The notes under the pieces were generated by a model. It was not told the DNA's origin. It saw only the letters and a program-made list of their open reading frames with translations, and did not search any database. From assembly GCF_026212465.1 (NCBI RefSeq), contig NC_080056.1, positions 25,504,239-25,568,238 of the forward strand: a DNA stretch of 64,000 bases. Reading direction: 5' to 3'. This stretch comes from Amaranthus tricolor (lineage: Eukaryota; Streptophyta; Magnoliopsida; Caryophyllales; Amaranthaceae). Below, one piece after another: positions 1 to 13,998 of this stretch. Made by a program: the position numbers and the translations under genes. Position 1 is the stretch's first letter. Each line of letters opens with the position of its first letter.

Positions 1-3000
1 AAAAGCTTAAAAACGCATAAAATCGCAACTTAACAAGTAATTTCTAGCATATGAGTATGATTTTCTATTCTAACCACTTCAACACAATAATATATACCAA
101 ATAGTGTTGTGTGCCAAGTTTCGTGCAAAACAAACAAAGTTTTAGCTATTTTATGCGCAAAACGCGAAAAACGCTTAAAACCCTTAAAATCGCAACTAAA
201 CACGTAATTTCTAGCATATGACTATGATTTTATATTCTAACCACTTCAACACAAATATATATACCAAATAATGTTCTGTGCCAAGTTTCGTGCAAAACAA
301 ACCAAGTTTGAGCTACTTTATGCATGAAAGTGAGAAAAACGTTTAAAAACGCATAAGATCGCAACTTAACACGTAATTTCTAGCATATGACTATGATTTT
401 AAATTCTAACCACTTCCACACAATAATATATATTAAATAGAGTTGTGTGCCAAGTTTCGTGCAAAACAAACCAAGTTTGAGCTACTTTATGCGCAAAAAC
501 GCCAAAAACACTTAAAAACCCATAAAATCGCAACTTAACACGTAATTTCTAGCATATGACTATTATTTTCATCTCTAACCACTTCCACACAATAATATAT
601 ATTAAATAGAGTTGTGTGCCAAGTTTCGTGCAAAACAAACCAAGTTTGAGCTACTTTATGCGCAAAAACGCCAAAAACACTTAAAAACCCATAAAATCGC
701 AACTTAACACGTAATTTCTAGCATATGAGTATGATTTTCAATTCTAACCACTTCAACACAATAATATATATAGAATAGTGTTGCGTGCCAAGTTTCTTGC
801 AAAATAAACGAAGTTTGAGCTACTTTATGCGCAAAAGTGCTAAAAATGCTTTAAAACCCTTAAAATCGCAACTTAACACGTAATTTCTAGCATTTGACTT
901 TGATTTTCAATTCTAACCACTTAAACACAATAATATATACCAAATAGTTTTGTATGCCATGTTCCGTGTAAAACAAACCAAGTTTGCTACTTTATGCGAA
1001 AAACACCAAAAACAGTTCAAAACTCTTAAAATCGCATTTTAACACGTAATTTCTAGCATATGAGTATGAATTTCAAATCTAACCACTTCAACACAATAAT
1101 ATATACCAAATAGTGTTGTGTGCCAAGTTTCGTACAAAACTAACCAAGTTTGAGCTACTATATGCACAAAAGCGCCAAAAACGCTTAAAAAGCCATAAAA
1201 TCGCAACTTAACACGTAATTTCTAGCATATGACTATGATTTTCAATTCTAACCACTTCCACACAATAATATATATTAAATAGAGTTGTGTGCCAAGTTTC
1301 GTGTAATACAAACCAAGTTTGAGCTACTTTATGCGCAAAAACGCCAAAAACACTTAAAAACCCATAAAATCGCAACTTAACACGTAATTTCTAGCATATG
1401 AGTATGATTTTCAATTCTAACCACTTCAACACCATAATATATATAGAATAGTGTTGCGTGCCAAGTTTTCTTGATAAATAAACGAAGTTTGAGCTACTTT
1501 ATGCGCAAAAGTGCTAAAAATGCTTTAAAACCCTTAAAATCGCAACTTAACACGTAATTTCTAGCATTTGACTTTGATTTTCAATTCTAACCACTTAAAC
1601 ACAATAATATATACCAAATAGTTTTGTATGCCAAGTTCCGTGTAAAAAAAACCAAGTTTGCTACTTTATGCGAAAAACGCCAAAAACAGTTCAAAACTCT
1701 TAAAATCGCATTTTAACACGTAATTTCTAGCATATGAGTATGAATTTCAATTCTAACCACTTCAACACAATAATATATACCAAATAGTGTTGTGTGCCAA
1801 ATTTCGTACAAAACTAACCAAGTTTGAGCTACTTTATGCACAAAAGTGCCAAAAAGGCATAAAAATCCATAAAATCGCAACTTAACACGTAATTTCTAGC
1901 ATATGACTATGATTTTCAATTCTAACCACTTCCACACAATAATATATATTAAATAGAGTTGTGTGCCAAGTTTCGTGCAAAACAAACCAAGTTTGAGCTA
2001 CTTTATGCGCAAAAACGCCAAAAACACTTAAAAACCCATAAAATCGCAACTTAACACGTAATTTCTAGCATATGAGTATGATGTTCAATTCTAACCACTT
2101 CAACACAATAATATATATAGAATAGTGTTGCGTGCCAAGTTTCTTGCAAAATAAACGAAGTTTGAGCTACTTTATGCGCAAAAGTGCTATAAATGCTTTA
2201 AAACTCTTAAATTCGCAACTTAACACGTAATTTCTAGCATTTGACTATGATTTTCAATTCTAACAACTTAAACACAATAATATATACCAAATAGTTTTGT
2301 GTGCCAAGTTCCGTGCAAAACAAACGAGTTTGCTACTTTATGCGAAAAACGCCAAAAACGCTTAAAAACTCTTAAAATTCTCAATTTAACACGTAATTTC
2401 TAGCATATGAGTATTATTTTCAATTCTAACCACTTCCACAAAATAATATATATTAAATAGAGTTGTGTGCCAAGTTTCGTGCAAAACAAACCAAGTTTGA
2501 GCTACTTTATGCGCAAAAACGCCAAAAACACTTAAAAACCCATAAAATCGCAACTTAACACGTAATTTCTAGCATATGAGTATGATTTTCAATTCTAACC
2601 ACTTCAACACAATAATATATATAGAATAGTGTTAGTGCCAAGTTTCTTGCAAAATAAACGAAGTTTGAGCTACTTTATGCGCAAAAGTGCTAAAAATGCT
2701 TTAAAACCCTTAAAATCGCAACTTAACACGTAATTTCTAGCATTTGACTTTGATTTTCAATTCTAACCACTTAAACACAATAATATATACCAAATAGTTT
2801 TGTATGCCAAGTTCCGTGTAAAACAAAGCAAGTTTGCTACTTTATGCGAAAAACGCCAAAAACAGTTCAAAACTCTTAAAATCGCATTTTCACACGTAAT
2901 TTCTAGCATATGAGTATGAATTTCAATTCTAACCACTTCAACACAATAATATATACCAAATAGTGTTGTGTGCCAAGTTTCGTACAAAACTAACCAAGTT

Positions 3001-3239
3001 TGAGCTACTTTATGCACAAAAGTGCCAAAAACGCATAAAAATCCATAAAATCGCAACTTAACACGTAATTTCTAGCATATGACTATGATTTTCAATTCTA
3101 ACCACTTCCACACAATAATATATATTAAATAGAGTTGTGTGCCAAGTTTCGTGCAAAACAAACCAAGTTTGAGCTACTTTATGCGCAAAAACGCCAAAAA
3201 CACTTAAAAACCCATAAAATCAATACTTAACACGTAATT

Positions 3240-6200
3240 TCTAGCATATGAGTATGATTTTCAATTCTAACAACTTCAACACAATAATATATATAGAATA
3301 GTGTTGCGTGCCAAGTTTCTTGCAAAATAAACGAAGTTTGAGCTACTTTATGCGCAAAAGTGCTATACATGCTTTAAAACCCTTAAATTCGCAACTTAAC
3401 ACGTAATTTCTAGCATTTGACTATGATTTTCAATTCTAACAACTTAAACACAATAAGATATACCAAATAGTTTTGTGTGCCAAGTTCCGTGCAAAACAAA
3501 CGAGTTTGCTACTTTATGCGAAAAAGCCAAAAAACGCTTAAAAACTCTTAAAATTCTCAATTTAACACGTAATTTCTAGCATATGAGTATTATTTTCAAT
3601 TCTAACCACTTCCACAAAATAATATATATTAAATAGAGTTGTGTGCCTAGTTTTGTGCTAAGCAAACCAAGTTTGAGCTACTTTATGCGCAAAAACGCCA
3701 AAAACACTTAAAAACCCATACAATCGGAACTTAACACGTAATTTCTAGCATATGAGTATGATTTTCAATTCTAACCAGTTCAACACAATAATATATACAG
3801 AATAATGTTGCATGCCAAGTTTCGTGCAAATCAAACCAAGTTTGAGCTACTTTATGCGCAAAAGTGCTAAAAATGCTTAAAAACCCTTAAAATCGCAACT
3901 TAACACGTAATTTCTAGCATTTGACTATGATTTTCAATTCTAACCACCTAAACACAATGATATATACCAAATAGTTTTGTGTGCCAAGTTCCGAGCAAAA
4001 CAAACCAAGTTTGCTACTTTATGCGAAAAACGCCAAAAACGCTTAAAAACTCTTAAAATCGCAATTTCACACCTAATTTCTAGCATATGAGTATGATTTT
4101 CAATTCTAACCACTTCAACACAATAATACATACCAAATAGTGTTGTGTGCCAAGTTTCGTGCAAAACAAATTAAATTTGAGCTACATTATGCACAAAAGT
4201 GCCAAAAACGCTTAAAAACCCATAAAATCGCAACTTAACAAGTAATTTCTAGCATATGAGTATGATTTTCAATTCTAACCACTTCAACACAATAATATAT
4301 AGCAAATTGTGTTGTGTGCCATGTTTCGTGCAAAACAAACAAACTTTGAGCTAATTTATACGTGAAAGTGCCAAAAAAGCTTAAAAACGCATAAAATCGC
4401 AACTTAACAAGTAATTTCTAGCATATGAGTATGATTTTCTATTCTAACCACTTCAACACAATAATATATACCAAATAGTGTTGTGTGCCAAGTTTCGTGC
4501 AAAACAAACCAAGTTTTAGCTATTTTATGCGCAAAACGCGAAAAACGCTTAAAACCCTTAAAATCGCAACTAAACACGTAATTTCTAGCATATGACTATG
4601 ATTTTATATTCTAACCACTTCAACACAATAATATACACCAAATAATTTTCTGTGCCAAGTTTCGTGCAAAACAAACCAAGTTTGAGCTACTTTATGCATG
4701 AAAGTGACAAAAACGTTTAAAAACGCATAAAATCGCAACTTAACACGTAATTTCTAGCATATGACTATTATTTTCATCTCTAACCACTTCCACACAATAA
4801 TATATATTAAATAGAGTTGTGTGCCAAGTTTCGTGCAAAACAAACCAAGTTTGAGCTACTTTATGCGCAAAAACGCCAAAAACACTTAAAAACCCATAAA
4901 ATCGCAACTTAACACGTAATTTCTAGCATATGAGTATCATTTTCAAATCTAACCACTTCAACACAATAATATATATAGAATAGTGTTGCGTGCCAAGTTT
5001 CTTGCAAAATAAACGAAGTTTGAGCTACTTTATGCGAAAAAGTGCTAAAAATGCTTTAAAACCCTTAAAATCGCAACTTAACACGTAATTTCTAGCATTT
5101 GACTTTGATTTTCAATTCTAACCACTTAAACACAATAATATATACCAAATAGTTTTGTATGCCAAGTTTCGTGTAAAACAAACCAAGTTTGCTACTTTAT
5201 GCGAAAAACACCAAAAACAGTTCAAAACTCTTAAAATCGCATTTTAACACGTAATTTCTATCATATGAGTATGAATTTCAAATCTAACCACTTCAATACA
5301 ATAATATATACCAAATAGTGTTGTGTGCCAAGTTTCGTACAAAACTAACCAAGTTTGAGCTACTATATGCACAAAAGCGCCAAAAACGCTTAAAAATCCA
5401 TAAAATCGCAACTTAACACGTAATTTCTAGCATATGACTATGATTTTCAATTCTAACCACTTCCACACAATAATATATATTAAATAGAGTTGTGTGCCAA
5501 GTTTTGTGTAATACAAACCAAGTTTGAGCTACTTTATGCGCAAAAACGCCAAAAACACTTAAAAACCCATAAAATCGCAACTTAACACGTAATTTCTAGC
5601 ATATGAGTATGATTTTCAATTCTAACCACTTCAACACCATAATATATATAGAATAGTGTTGCGTGCCAAGTTTCTTGATAAATAAACGAAGTTTGAGCTA
5701 CTTTATGCGCAAAAGTGCTAAAAATGCTTTAAAACCCTTAAAATCGCAACTTAACACGTAATTTCTAGCATTTGACTTTGATTTTCAATTCTAACCACTT
5801 AAACACAATAATATATACCAAATAGTTTTGTATGCCAAGTTCCGTGTAAAAAAAACCAAGTTTGCTACTTTATGCGAAAAACGCCAAAAACAGTTCAAAA
5901 CTCTTAAAATCGCATTTTAACACGTAATTTCTAGCATATGAGTATGAATTTCAATTCTAACCACTTCAACACAATAATATATACCAAATAGTGTTGTGTG
6001 CCAAGTTTCGTACAAAACTAACCAAGTTTGAGCTACTTTATGCACAAAAGTGCCAAAAAGGCATAAAAATCCATAAAATCGCAACTTAACACGTAATTTC
6101 TAGCATATGACTATGATTTTCAATTCTAACCACTTCCACACAATAATATATATTAAATAGAGTTGTGTGCCAAGTTTCGTGCAAAACAAACCAAGTTTGA

Positions 6201-6275
6201 GCTACTTTATGCGCAAAAACGCCAAAAACACTTAAAAACCCATAAAATCGCAACTTAACACGTAATTTCTAGCAT
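3240..6275. repeat. Segmental satellite duplication, copy 1 (partner ~10.93-13.96 kb)
   Basis: This block of about 3 kb matches about 10926-13965 at an offset near 7686 bp. Private variants are shared in the same order: TGCTATACATGC (3360 and 11047), the CACCTAAACACAATGATATA monomer (3947 and 11632), the TTTTCTATTC monomer (4433 and 12119) and CTATTATTTTCATCTCTAAC (4767 and 12450). To the left of about 3240 the two regions stop matching. This shows duplication of many monomers at once, not monomer-by-monomer amplification. Confidence 0.75.
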
Positions 6276-9200
6276 ATGAGTATGATGTTCAATTCTAACC
6301 ACTTCAACACAATAATATATATAGAATAGTGTTGCGTGCCAAGTTTCTTGCAAAATAAACGAAGTTTGAGCTACTTTATGCGCAAAAGTGCTATAAATGC
6401 TTTAAAACTCTTAAATTCGCAACTTAACACGTAATTTCTAGCATTTGACTATGATTTTCAATTCTAACAACTTAAACACAATAATATATACCAAATAGTT
6501 TTGTGTGCCAAGTTCCGTGCAAAACAAACGAGTTTGCTACTTTATACGAAAAACGCCAAAAACGCTTAAAAACTCTTAAAATTCTCAATTTAACACGTAA
6601 TTTCTAGCATATGAGTATTATTTTCAATTCTAACCACTTCCACAAAATAATATATATTAAATAGAGTTGTGTGCCTAGTTTTGTGCTAAGCAAACCAAGT
6701 TTGAGCTACTTTATGCGCAAAAACGCCAAAAACACTTAAAAACCCATAAAATCGCAACTTAACACGTAATTTCTAGCATATGAGTATGATTTTCAATTCT
6801 AACCAGTTCAACACAATAATATATACAGAATAATGTTGCATGCCAAGTTTCGTGTAAATCAAACCAAGTTTGAGCTACTTTATGCGCAAAAGTGCTAAAA
6901 TTGCTTAAAAACCCTTAAAATCGCAACTTAACACGTAATTTCTAGCATTTGACTATGATTTTCAATTCTAAATAGTTTTGTGTGCCAAGTTCCGTGCAAA
7001 ACAAACCAAGTTTGCTACTTTATGCGAAAAACGCCAAAAACGCTTAAAAACTCTTAAAATCGCAATTTCACACCTAATTTCTAGCATATGAGTATGATTT
7101 TAAATTCTAACCACTTCAACACAATAATACATACCAAATAGTGTTGTGTGCCAAGTTTCGTGCAAAATAAATTAAATTTGAGCTACTTTATGCACAAAAG
7201 TGCCAAAAACGCTTAAAAACCCATAAAATCGCAACTTAACAAGTAATTTCTAGCATATGAGTATGATTTTCAATTCTAACCACTTCAACACAATAATATA
7301 TAGCAAATTGTGTTGTGTGCCATGTTTCGTGCAAAACAAACAAACTTTGAGCTAATTTATACGTGAAAGTGCCAAAAAAAGCTTAAAAAACGCATAAAAT
7401 CGTAACTTAACAAGTAATTTCTAGCATATGAGTATGATTTTCTATTCTAACCACTTCAACACAATAATATATACCAAATAGTGTTGTGTGCCACGTTTCG
7501 TGCAAAACAAACAAAGTTTTAGCTATTTTATGCGCAAAACGCGAAAAACGCTTAAAACCCTTAAAATCGCAACAAAACACGTAATTTCTAGCATATGACT
7601 ATGATTTTAAATTCTAACCACTTCAACACAATAATATATACCAAATAATGTTCTGTGCCAAGTTTCGTGCAAAACAAACCAAGTTTGAGCTACTTTATGC
7701 ATGAAAGTGACAAAAAAGTTTAAAAACGCATAAAATCGCAACTTAACACGTAATTTCTAGCATATGACTATGATTTTCAATTCTAACCACTTCCACACAA
7801 TAATATATATTAAATAGAGTTGTGTGCCAAGGTTCGTGCAAAACAAACCAAGTTTGAGCTACTTTATGCGCAAAAACGCCAAAAACACTTAAAAACCCAT
7901 AAAATCGCAACTTAACACGTGATTTTCAATTCTAACCACTTCCACAAAATAATATATATTAAATAGAGTTGTGTGCCTAGTTTTGTGCTAAGCAAACCAA
8001 GTTTGAGCTACTTTATGCGCAAAAATGCCAAAAACACTTAAAAACCCATAAAATCGCAACTTAACACGTAATTTCTAGCATATGAGTATGATTTTCAATT
8101 CTAACCACTTCAACACAATAATATATACAGAATAATGTTGCATGCCAAGTTTTGTGCAAATCAAACCAAGTTTGAGCTACTTTATGCGCAAAAGTGCTAA
8201 AAATGCTTAAAAACCCTTAAAATCGCAACTTAACACGTAATTTCTAGCATTTGACTATGATTTTCAATTCTAACCACCTAAAACACAATGATATATACCA
8301 AATAGTTTTTGTGTGCCAAGTTCCGTGCAAAACAAACCAAGTTTGCTACTTTTATGCGAAAAACGCCAAAAACGCTTAAAACCTCTTAAAATCGCAATTT
8401 CACACCTAAATTCTAGCATATGAGTATGATTTTCAATTCTAACCACTTCAACACAATAATACATACCAAATAGTGTTGTGTTCCAAGTTTCGTGCAAAAC
8501 AAATTAAATTTGAGCTACTTTATGCACAAAAGTGCCAAAAACGCTTAAAAAACCCATAAAATCGCAACTTAACAAGTAATTTCTAGCATATGAGTATGAT
8601 TTTCAATTCTAACCACTTCAACACAATAATATATATAGAATAGTGTTGCGTGCCAAGTTTCTTGCAAAATAAACGAAGTTTGAGCTACTTTATGCGCAAA
8701 AGTGCTATAAATGCTTTAAAACTCTTAAATTCGCAACTTAACACGTAATTTCTAGCATTTGACTATGATTTTTCAATTCTAACAACTTAAAACACAATAA
8801 TATATACCAAATAGTTTTGTGTGCCAAGTTCCGTGCAAAACAAACGAGTTTGCTACTTTATTACGAAAAACGCCAAAAAACGCTTAAAAAACTCTTAAAA
8901 TTCTCAATTTAACACGTAATTTCTAGCATATGAGTATTATTTTCAATTATCAACCACTTCCACAAAATAATATATATTAAATAGAGTTGTGTGCCTAGTT
9001 TTGTGCTAAGCAAACCAAGTTTGAGCTACTTTATGCGCAAAAACGCCAAAAACACTTAAAAAACCCATAAAATCGCAACTTACCAACACGTAATTTCTAG
9101 CATATGAGTATGATTTTCAATTCTAACCAGTTCAACACAATAATATATACAGAATAATGTTGCATGCCAAGTTTCGTGTAAATCAAACCAAGTTTGAGCT

Positions 9201-10119
9201 ACTTTATGCGCAAAAGTGCTAAAAATGCTTAAAAACCCTTAAAATCGCAACTTAACACGTAATTTCTAGCATTTGACTATGATTTTCAATTCTAAATAGT
9301 TTTGTGTGCCAAGTTCCGTGCAAAACAAACCAAGTTTGCTACTTTATGCGAAAAACGCCAAAAACGCTTAAAAACTCTTAAAATCGCAATTTCACACCTA
9401 ATTTCTAGCATATGAGTATGATTTTAAATTCTAACCACTTCAACACAATAATACATACCAAATAGTGTTGTGTGCCAAGTTTCGTGCAAAATAAATTAAA
9501 TTTGAGCTACTTTATGCACAAAAGTGCCAAAAACGCTTAAAAACCCATAAAATCGCAACTTAACAAGTAATTTCTAGCATATGAGTATGATTTTCAATTC
9601 TAACCCACTTCAACACAATAATATATAGCAAATTGTGTTGTGTGCCATGTTTCGTGCAAAACAAAACAAACTTTGAGCTAATTTATACGTGAAAGTGCCA
9701 AAAAAAGCTTAAAAAAACGCATAAAATCGTAACTTAACAAGTAATTTCTAGCATATGAGTATGATTTTCTATTCTAACCACTTCAACACAATAATATATA
9801 CCAAATAGTGTTGTGTGCCACGTTTCGTGCAAAACAAACAAAGTTTTAGCTATTTTATGCGCAAAACGCGAAAAAACGCTTAAAACCCTTAAAATCGCAA
9901 CTAAACACGTAATTTCTAGCATATGACTATGATTTTAAATTCTAACTACTTCAACACAATAATATGTACCAAATAATGTTCTGTGCCAAGTTTCGTGCAA
10001 AACAAACCAAGTTTGAGCTACTTTATGCATGAAAGTGACAAAAAAGTTTAAAAACGCATAAAATCGCAACTTAACACGTAATTTCTAGCATATGACTATG
10101 ATTTTCAATTCTAACCACT

Positions 10120-13100
10120 TCCACACAATAATATATATTAAATAGAGTTGTGTGCCAAGGTTCGTGCAAAACAAACCAAGTTTGAGCTACTTTATGCGCA
10201 AAAACGCCAAAAACACTTAAAAACCCATAAAATCGCAACTTAACACGTAATTTCTAGCATATGAGTATGATTTTCAATTCTAACCACTTCCACAAAATAA
10301 TATATATTAAATAGAGTTGTGTGCCTAGTTTTGTGCTAAGCAAACCAAGTTTGAGCTACTTTATGCGCAAAAATGCCAAAAACACTTAAAAACCCATAAA
10401 ATCGCAACTTAACACGTAATTTCTAGCATATGAGTATGATTTTCAATTCTAACCACTTCAACACAATAATATATACAGAATAATGTTGCATGCCAAGTTT
10501 CGTGCAAATCAAACCAAGTTTGAGCTACTTTATGCGCAAAAGTGCTAAAAATGCTTAAAAACCCTTAAAATCGCAACTTAACACGTAATTTCTAGCATTT
10601 GACTATGATTTTCAATTCTAACCACCTAAACACAATGATATATACCAAATAGTTTTGTGTGCCAAGTTCCGTGCAAAACAAACCAAGTTTGCTACTTTAT
10701 GCGAAAAACGCCAAAAACGCTTAAAACCTCTTAAAATCGCAATTTCACACCTAATTTCTAGCATATGAGTATGATTTTCAATTCTAACCACTTCAACACA
10801 ATAATACATACCAAATAGTGTTGTGTTCCAAGTTTCGTGCAAAACAAATTAAATTTGAGCTACTTTATGCACAAAAGTGCCAAAAACGCTTAAAAACCCA
10901 TAAAATCGCAACTTAACAAGTAATTTCTAGCATATGAGTATGATTTTCAATTCTAACCACTTCAACACAATAATATATATAGAATAGTGTTGCGTGCCAA
11001 GTTTCTTGCAAAATAAACGAAGTTTGAGCTACTTTATGCGCAAAAGTGCTATACATGCTTTAAAACCCTTAAATTCGCAACTTAACACGTAATTTCTAGC
11101 ATTTGACTATGATTTTCAATTCTAACAACTTAAACACAATAATATATACCAAATAGTTTTGTGTGCCAAGTTCCGTGCAAAACAAACGAGTTTGCTACTT
11201 TATGCGAAAAAGCCAAAAACGCTTAAAAACTCTTAAAATTCTCAATTTAACACGTAATTTCTAGCATATGAGTATTATTTTCAATTCTAACCACTTCCAC
11301 AAAATAATATATATTAAATAGAGTTGTGTGCCTAGTTTTGTGCTAAGCAAACCAAGTTTGAGCTACTTTATGCGCAAAAACGCCAAAAACACTTAAAAAC
11401 CCATACAATCGGAACTTAACACGTAATTTCTAGCATATGAGTATGATTTTCAATTCTAACCAGTTCAACACAATAATATATACAGAATAATGTTGCATGC
11501 CAAGTTTCGTGCAAATCAAACCAAGTTTGAGCTACTTTATGCGCAAAAGTGCTAAAAATGCTTAAAAACCCTTAAAATCGCAACTTAACACGTAATTTCT
11601 AGCATTTGACTATGATTTTCAATTCTAACCACCTAAACACAATGATATATACCAAATAGTTTTGTGTGCCAAGTTCCGAGCAAAACAAACCAAGTTTGCT
11701 ACTTTATGCGAAAAACGCCAAAAACGCTTAAAAACTCTTAAAATCGCAATTTCACACCTAATTTCTAGCATATGAGTATGATTTTCAATTCTAACCACTT
11801 CAACACAATAATACATACCAAATAGTGTTGTGTGCCAAGTTTCGTGCAAAACAAATTAAATTTGAGCTACTTTATGCACAAAAGTGCCAAAAACGCTTAA
11901 AAACCCATAAAATCGCAACTTAACAAGTAATTTCTAGCATATGAGTATGATTTTCAATTCTAACCACTTCAACACAATAATATATAGCAAATTGTGTTGT
12001 GTGCCATGTTTCGTGCAAAACAAACAAACTTTGAGCTAATTTATACGTGAAAGTGCCAAAAAGCTTAAAAACGCATAAAATCGCAACTTAACAAGTAATT
12101 TCTAGCATATGAGTATGATTTTCTATTCTAACCACTTCAACACAATAATATATACCAAATAGTGTTGTGTGCCAAGTTTCGTGCAAAACAAACCAAGTTT
12201 TAGCTATTTTATGCGCAAAACGCGAAAAAACGCTTAAAAACCCTTAAAATCGCAACTAAACACGTAATTTCTAGCATATGACTATGATTTTATATTCTAA
12301 CCACTTCAACACAATAATATATACCAAATAATTTTCTGTGCCAAGTTTCGTGCAAAACAAACCAAGTTTGAGCTACTTTATGCATGAAAGTGACAAAAAC
12401 GTTTAAAAACGCATAAAATCGCAACTTAACACGTAATTTCTAGCATATGACTATTATTTTCATCTCTAACCACTTCCACACAATAATATATATTAAATAG
12501 AGTTGTGTGCCAAGTTTCGTGCAAAACAAACCAAGTTTGAGCTACTTTATGCGCAAAAACGCCAAAAACACTTAAAAACCCATAAAATCGCAACTTAACA
12601 CGTAATTTCTAGCATATGAGTATCATTTTCAATTCTAACCACTTCAACACAATAATATATATAGAATAGTGTTGCGTGCCAAGTTTCTTGCAAAATAAAC
12701 GAAGTTTGAGCTACTTTATGCGAAAAAGTGCTAAAAAATGCTTTAAAACCCTTAAAATCGCAACTTAACCACGTAATTTCTAGCATTTGACTTTGATTTT
12801 CAATTCTAACCACTTAAACACAATAATATATACCAAATAGTTTTGTATGCCAAGTTCCGTGTAAAACAAACCAAGTTTGCTACTTTATGCGAAAAACACC
12901 AAAAACAGTTCAAAACTCTTAAAATCGCATTTTAACACGTAATTTCTATCATATGAGTATGAATTTCAAATCTAACCACTTCAACACAATAATATATACC
13001 AAATAGTGTTGTGTGCCAAGTTTCGTACAAAACTAAACCAAGTTTGAGCTACTATATGCACAAAAGCGCCAAAAACGCTTAAAAATCCATAAAATCGCAA

Positions 13101-13998
13101 CTTAACACGTAATTTCTAGCATATGACTATGATTTTCAATTCTAACCACTTCCACACAATAATATATATTAAATAGAGTTGTGTGCCAAGTTTCGTGTAA
13201 TACAAACCAAGTTTGAGCTACTTTATGCGCAAAAACGCCAAAACACTTAAAAACCCATAAAATCGCAACTTAACCACGTAATTTCTAGCATATGAGTATG
13301 ATTTTCAATTCTAACCACTTCAACACCATAATATATATAGAATAGTGTTGCGTGCCAAGTTTCTTGATAAATAAACGAAGTTTGAGCTACTTTATGCGCA
13401 AAAGTGCTAAAAATGCTTTAAAAACCCTTAAAAATCGCAACTTAACACGTAATTTCTAGCATTTGACTTTGATTTTCAATTCTAACCACTTAAACACAAT
13501 AATATATACCAAATAGTTTTGTATGCCAAGTTCCGTGTAAAAAAAACCAAGTTTGCTACTTTATGCGAAAAACGCCAAAAACAGTTCAAAACTCTTAAAA
13601 TCGCATTTTAACACGTAATTTCTAGCATATGAGTATGAATTTCAATTCTAACCACTTCAACACAATAATATATACCAAATAGTGTTGTGTGCCAAGTTTC
13701 GTACAAAACTAACCAAGTTTGAGCTACTTTATGCACAAAAGTGCCAAAAAGGCATAAAAATCCATAAAATCGCAACTTAACCACGTAATTTCTAGCATAT
13801 GACTATGATTTTCAATTCTAAACCACTTCCACACAATAATATATATTAAATAGAGTTGTGTGCCAAGTTTCGTGCAAAACAAACCAAGTTTGAGCTACTT
13901 TATGCGAAAAAATGCCAAAAACACTTAATAAACCCATAAAATCGCAACTTAACACGTATTTCTAGCATATGAGTATGATGTTCAATTCTAACCACTTC
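10120..13998. repeat. ~3.88-kb satellite unit, copy 1
   Basis: The unit begins in a monomer with GTGCCAAGGTTCGTGC and ends at a hybrid monomer near 13999. It matches the following unit at an offset of 3877-3881 bp. The TTTTCTATTC monomers at about 12119 and 16000, and the CACCTAAACACAATG monomers at about 10625 and 14502, are equivalent. This corresponds to about 23 monomers. Confidence 0.7.
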
